From Buchnera aphidicola (Periphyllus lyropictus) (GTDB taxonomy: Bacteria > Pseudomonadota > Gammaproteobacteria > Enterobacterales > Enterobacteriaceae): a stretch of DNA of 64,000 bases. The notes under the pieces were generated by a model. That model saw only the letters and a program-made list of their open reading frames with translations, ran no database searches and had not been told where the DNA came from. Made by a program: the position numbers and the translations under genes. This document shows, piece after piece, positions 61,892 to 64,000 of the stretch; position 1 is the first letter of the stretch; each line of letters opens with the position of its first letter. The stretch is taken from contig NZ_CP097457.1 in assembly GCF_024029895.1 (NCBI RefSeq), positions 186,001 to 250,000 of the forward strand, read 5' to 3'.

Positions 61892-63553
61892 TTAAATATT
61901 TTTTTTATTAATTTTTTCTTTTAGAGAAACTGTTTTATTAAATGTAATTATTTTATTTTTTTTACTTGTTTTTTTATCGATAATAAAATAACCTTCTCTT
62001 TCAAATTGAAAAAATTTAAATTTTTTAGAAATAAGATCTTTTTCTATAAATCCTTTTTTTATTTTAATAGACTTTTTATTAATATAATTTAAATAATTTT
62101 TATTTTGTTCTGGATTTTTTATAGTAAAAATAGGTTGAAATAATCTAAATATTGCTGGAATAGAATATTTTTGAGATATCCAATGTATAACTCCTTTTAC
62201 TTTTCTATTTATTGGATTTTTTTTTAAAGTATTTTTATCATATGTACAAAATATTTTTTTTATTTTTCCATTATTATCTTTTTTAATTTTTATTGCTTTT
62301 ATAATATAAGCATGACGTAATCTTACTTCTTTATTTATAGATAATCTTCTATATTTAGAGTTAAAATTTTCTTTGAAATCTGATCTATCAATATATATAT
62401 TTCTACAAAAATAAATTTTATGTGTTCCGAATTTTTTATTTAAAATTTGATTATTAACTATTATTTTTTCTTTATAATTTTTAGGTAAATTTATAATAAT
62501 TAATTTAATAGGATTAATTATAGACATAAAACGAGGAGCAATACTATTTAAATTATTTCTAATACAATATTCTAAAAGTTTTATTTCAATTAAATGATTT
62601 TTCTTAGATACTCCTATTTTTTCGCAAAAATCTTTTATTGATTTAGGTGTATATCCTCTTCTTTTTAATCCTGATATTGTAGGCATCCTAGGATCATCCC
62701 ATCCTTTAACAATCTTTTTTTTTATTAATATTTTTAATTTTCTTTTAGATAAAATTGTGTATTCTAAATTTAATCTAGAAAATTCATATTGTTTTGGATA
62801 ATTTTTTATGTTAATTTTTTTTAAAATCCATTTATATAAACTTTTATTATCTAAAAATTCTAATGAACATAAAGAATGAGTAATTTTTTCTAATGAATCT
62901 GAAATACAATGACTAAAATCATATGTTGGATATATAAACCATTTATTTTTAGTTTTACAATGAGAATTTTTTTTAATTCTATATAACACTGGATCTCTCA
63001 TAATTATGTTTTTAGATTTCATATTAATCTTTGCTCGAAGACAAACTTCTCCATCATTAAAATATCCATTTTTCATTTTTTCAAATAATATTAAATTTTT
63101 TTTAATTGATTGATTTCTATAAGGACTGTTTTTACCTGCTTTTTTTAATGTTCCTCTATAATTTTTTATTTCTATTTTAGATAATTTATCTACATAAGCA
63201 TAATTTTTTTTTATTAATTTAATTGCATATTTATAAAAATTTTTAAAGTATTTTGAGGTATACATGGTTTTTTTGTTCCATTTATATCCCATCCATTTAA
63301 TATCTTTTTTAATAGACTTTATATATTTTTTTTTTGATTTTTCTGGATTAGTATCGTCAAATCTTAAATTACAATTTCCATTATATATTTTTGATATTTC
63401 AAAATTTAAATATATTGATTTTGCATGACCTATATGAAGAAATCCATTTGGTTCTGGAGGAAATCTTGTTTTAATTTTTTTATAAATTTTATTTTTAATA
63501 TCTTTATTAATAATTTTAAATATAAAATTTTTGTTATAAATATTTTTATTCAT
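61892..63553 (-). CDS. glnS: Glutaminyl-tRNA synthetase
   Basis: Class I synthetase: RFPPEPNGFLHIGHAKSI (HIGH motif), LRFDDTNPEK, PTYDFSHCISDSLE, LSKRKL (KMSKS equivalent), GWDDPRMPTISGLKRRGY, and the C-terminal anticodon-binding beta barrels. 553 residues from the second of two adjacent ATGs; AAGG lies 6 bases upstream of it but only 3 from the first (63556). Complete; E. coli has 554. Confidence 0.97.
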   Translation of the reverse strand: MNKNIYNKNFIFKIINKDIKNKIYKKIKTRFPPEPNGFLHIGHAKSIYLNFEISKIYNGNCNLRFDDTNPEKSKKKYIKSIKKDIKWMGYKWNKKTMYTSKYFKNFYKYAIKLIKKNYAYVDKLSKIEIKNYRGTLKKAGKNSPYRNQSIKKNLILFEKMKNGYFNDGEVCLRAKINMKSKNIIMRDPVLYRIKKNSHCKTKNKWFIYPTYDFSHCISDSLEKITHSLCSLEFLDNKSLYKWILKKINIKNYPKQYEFSRLNLEYTILSKRKLKILIKKKIVKGWDDPRMPTISGLKRRGYTPKSIKDFCEKIGVSKKNHLIEIKLLEYCIRNNLNSIAPRFMSIINPIKLIIINLPKNYKEKIIVNNQILNKKFGTHKIYFCRNIYIDRSDFKENFNSKYRRLSINKEVRLRHAYIIKAIKIKKDNNGKIKKIFCTYDKNTLKKNPINRKVKGVIHWISQKYSIPAIFRLFQPIFTIKNPEQNKNYLNYINKKSIKIKKGFIEKDLISKKFKFFQFEREGYFIIDKKTSKKNKIITFNKTVSLKEKINKKNI

Positions 63554-63809
63554 CATGATCCTTTTTTTTTATATATTTTTTATTTAAATATTTTTTAAAA
63601 TTTTTATATATTTTTATAATTACTCTAAAATTTTTTTAAATTATTTTAAATATAGAATTTTTTTTTTTTATATGATATAATTTTGAAAAAAAATTAAAAT
63701 ATAAAATTTTATCCATAAAAATTTTATAAAATTATATCTTAAAAATTTATTTTAAATTTTTTTTAAGAAAAACCATATTTTTTAATTTGTTATTTTAAAT
63801 TTTTATTAA

Positions 63810-63883
63810 AGCTATGTAGCTCAGTTGGTTAGAGCACAGCATTCATAACGCTGAGGTCATGGGTTCAAATCCCATCATAGCTA
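63810..63883 (+). tRNA. tRNA-Met elongator (CAU)
   Basis: Acceptor AGCTATG pairs with CATAGCT, discriminator A. D arm GTAGCTCAGTTGGTTAGAGC and T arm match E. coli metT/metU, unlike the initiator or tRNA-Ile2. The anticodon loop is TTCATAA. The anticodon stem CAGCA/CGCTG has an A-C mismatch at 31-39. CCA is not encoded. It is followed 47 bp later by tRNA-Leu, as leuW-metT are neighbours in E. coli. Confidence 0.95.
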
Positions 63884-63930
63884 ATAAATAATATTTTAAA
63901 AGGTATTTTTAAATTATTTAATAATTTTTA

Positions 63931-64000
63931 GCGGAAGTGGCGAAATTGGTAGACGCACCAGATTTAGGTTCTGGCGCCTTATTAGGTTTGCGAGTTCAAA
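63931..64000 (+). tRNA. leuW: tRNA-Leu (UAG), cut by the window end
   Basis: The 5' part GCGGAAGTGGCGAAATTGG and the anticodon arm CCAGATTTAGGTTCTGG (anticodon TAG) are nearly identical to E. coli leuW. A class II variable arm follows and the sequence ends in the TPsiC loop (GAGTTCAAA). The 3' acceptor strand is outside the window. Confidence 0.95.

Overview
The window is a stretch of a strongly reduced, very AT-rich gamma-proteobacterial genome. By eye A+T exceeds 80% outside the RNA genes, with long homopolymer A/T runs, short intergenic gaps and no mobile elements. Protein families, lengths and gene order follow E. coli blocks closely: def/fmt against tsaC-aroE, epd-pgk-fba-mscS, bolA-tig-clpP-clpX-lon-ppiD, cyoABCDE, recC-recB-recD. 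The tRNA-Glu-23S-5S unit stands apart from any 16S gene, which with these neighbours points to Buchnera aphidicola or a very close aphid endosymbiont. This assignment is inference from memory of the family, not a database match.

Layout. 1-2.1 kb: fmt (partial), def, divergent tsaC-aroE. 2.1-5.7 kb: promoter, tRNA-Glu, 23S and 5S rRNA. 5.9-11.5 kb: cspE, ybeD, cysS, folD, tRNA-Arg, adk, ybaB, dnaX and the 4.5S RNA gene. 11.5-22.7 kb: leftward block mdlB, mdlA, ppiD, lon, clpX, clpP, tig, bolA. 23-27.7 kb: cyoABCDE. 27.7-37.2 kb: tusE, nusB, tRNA-fMet, recD, recB, recC. 37.3-42.3 kb: mscS (cut down), fbaA, pgk, yhgN, asd. 42.3-48.8 kb: tusA, holA, leuS, corC (cut down), ybeY, miaB. 48.8-54.5 kb: a thyA ruin, lgt, lysA, lysS, prfB. 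54.7-64 kb: ygfZ, gmk, typA, engB, polA exonuclease, eno, glnS, tRNA-Met, tRNA-Leu (partial).

Together the genes cover translation (tRNA synthetases, release factor, 4.5S RNA, formylation/deformylation), tRNA modification (tsaC, tusA, tusE, miaB, ygfZ), proteolysis and folding (Lon, ClpXP, trigger factor, PpiD), aerobic respiration (bo3 oxidase), lower glycolysis (fba, pgk, eno), lysine and aromatic amino-acid synthesis (asd, lysA, aroE), and replication/recombination (dnaX, holA, 5' nuclease, RecBCD).

The main points of interest are decoding and decay. prfB keeps its +1 programmed frameshift at CTT TGA, so the full 365-residue RF2 spans two frames. cyoE and recB have apparently functional coding sequence broken only at homopolymer runs (T10; A14 and an A9 region), the pattern expected if RNA polymerase slippage rescues them. 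An 816-bp gap after lgt is a recognisable thyA pseudogene. LeuRS has lost the key residues of its editing site. adk lacks its usual stop and runs antisense into tRNA-Arg. MscS lacks TM1-TM2 and CorC its C-terminal domain. I found no CRISPR array, phage, IS element or novel defence-like system.
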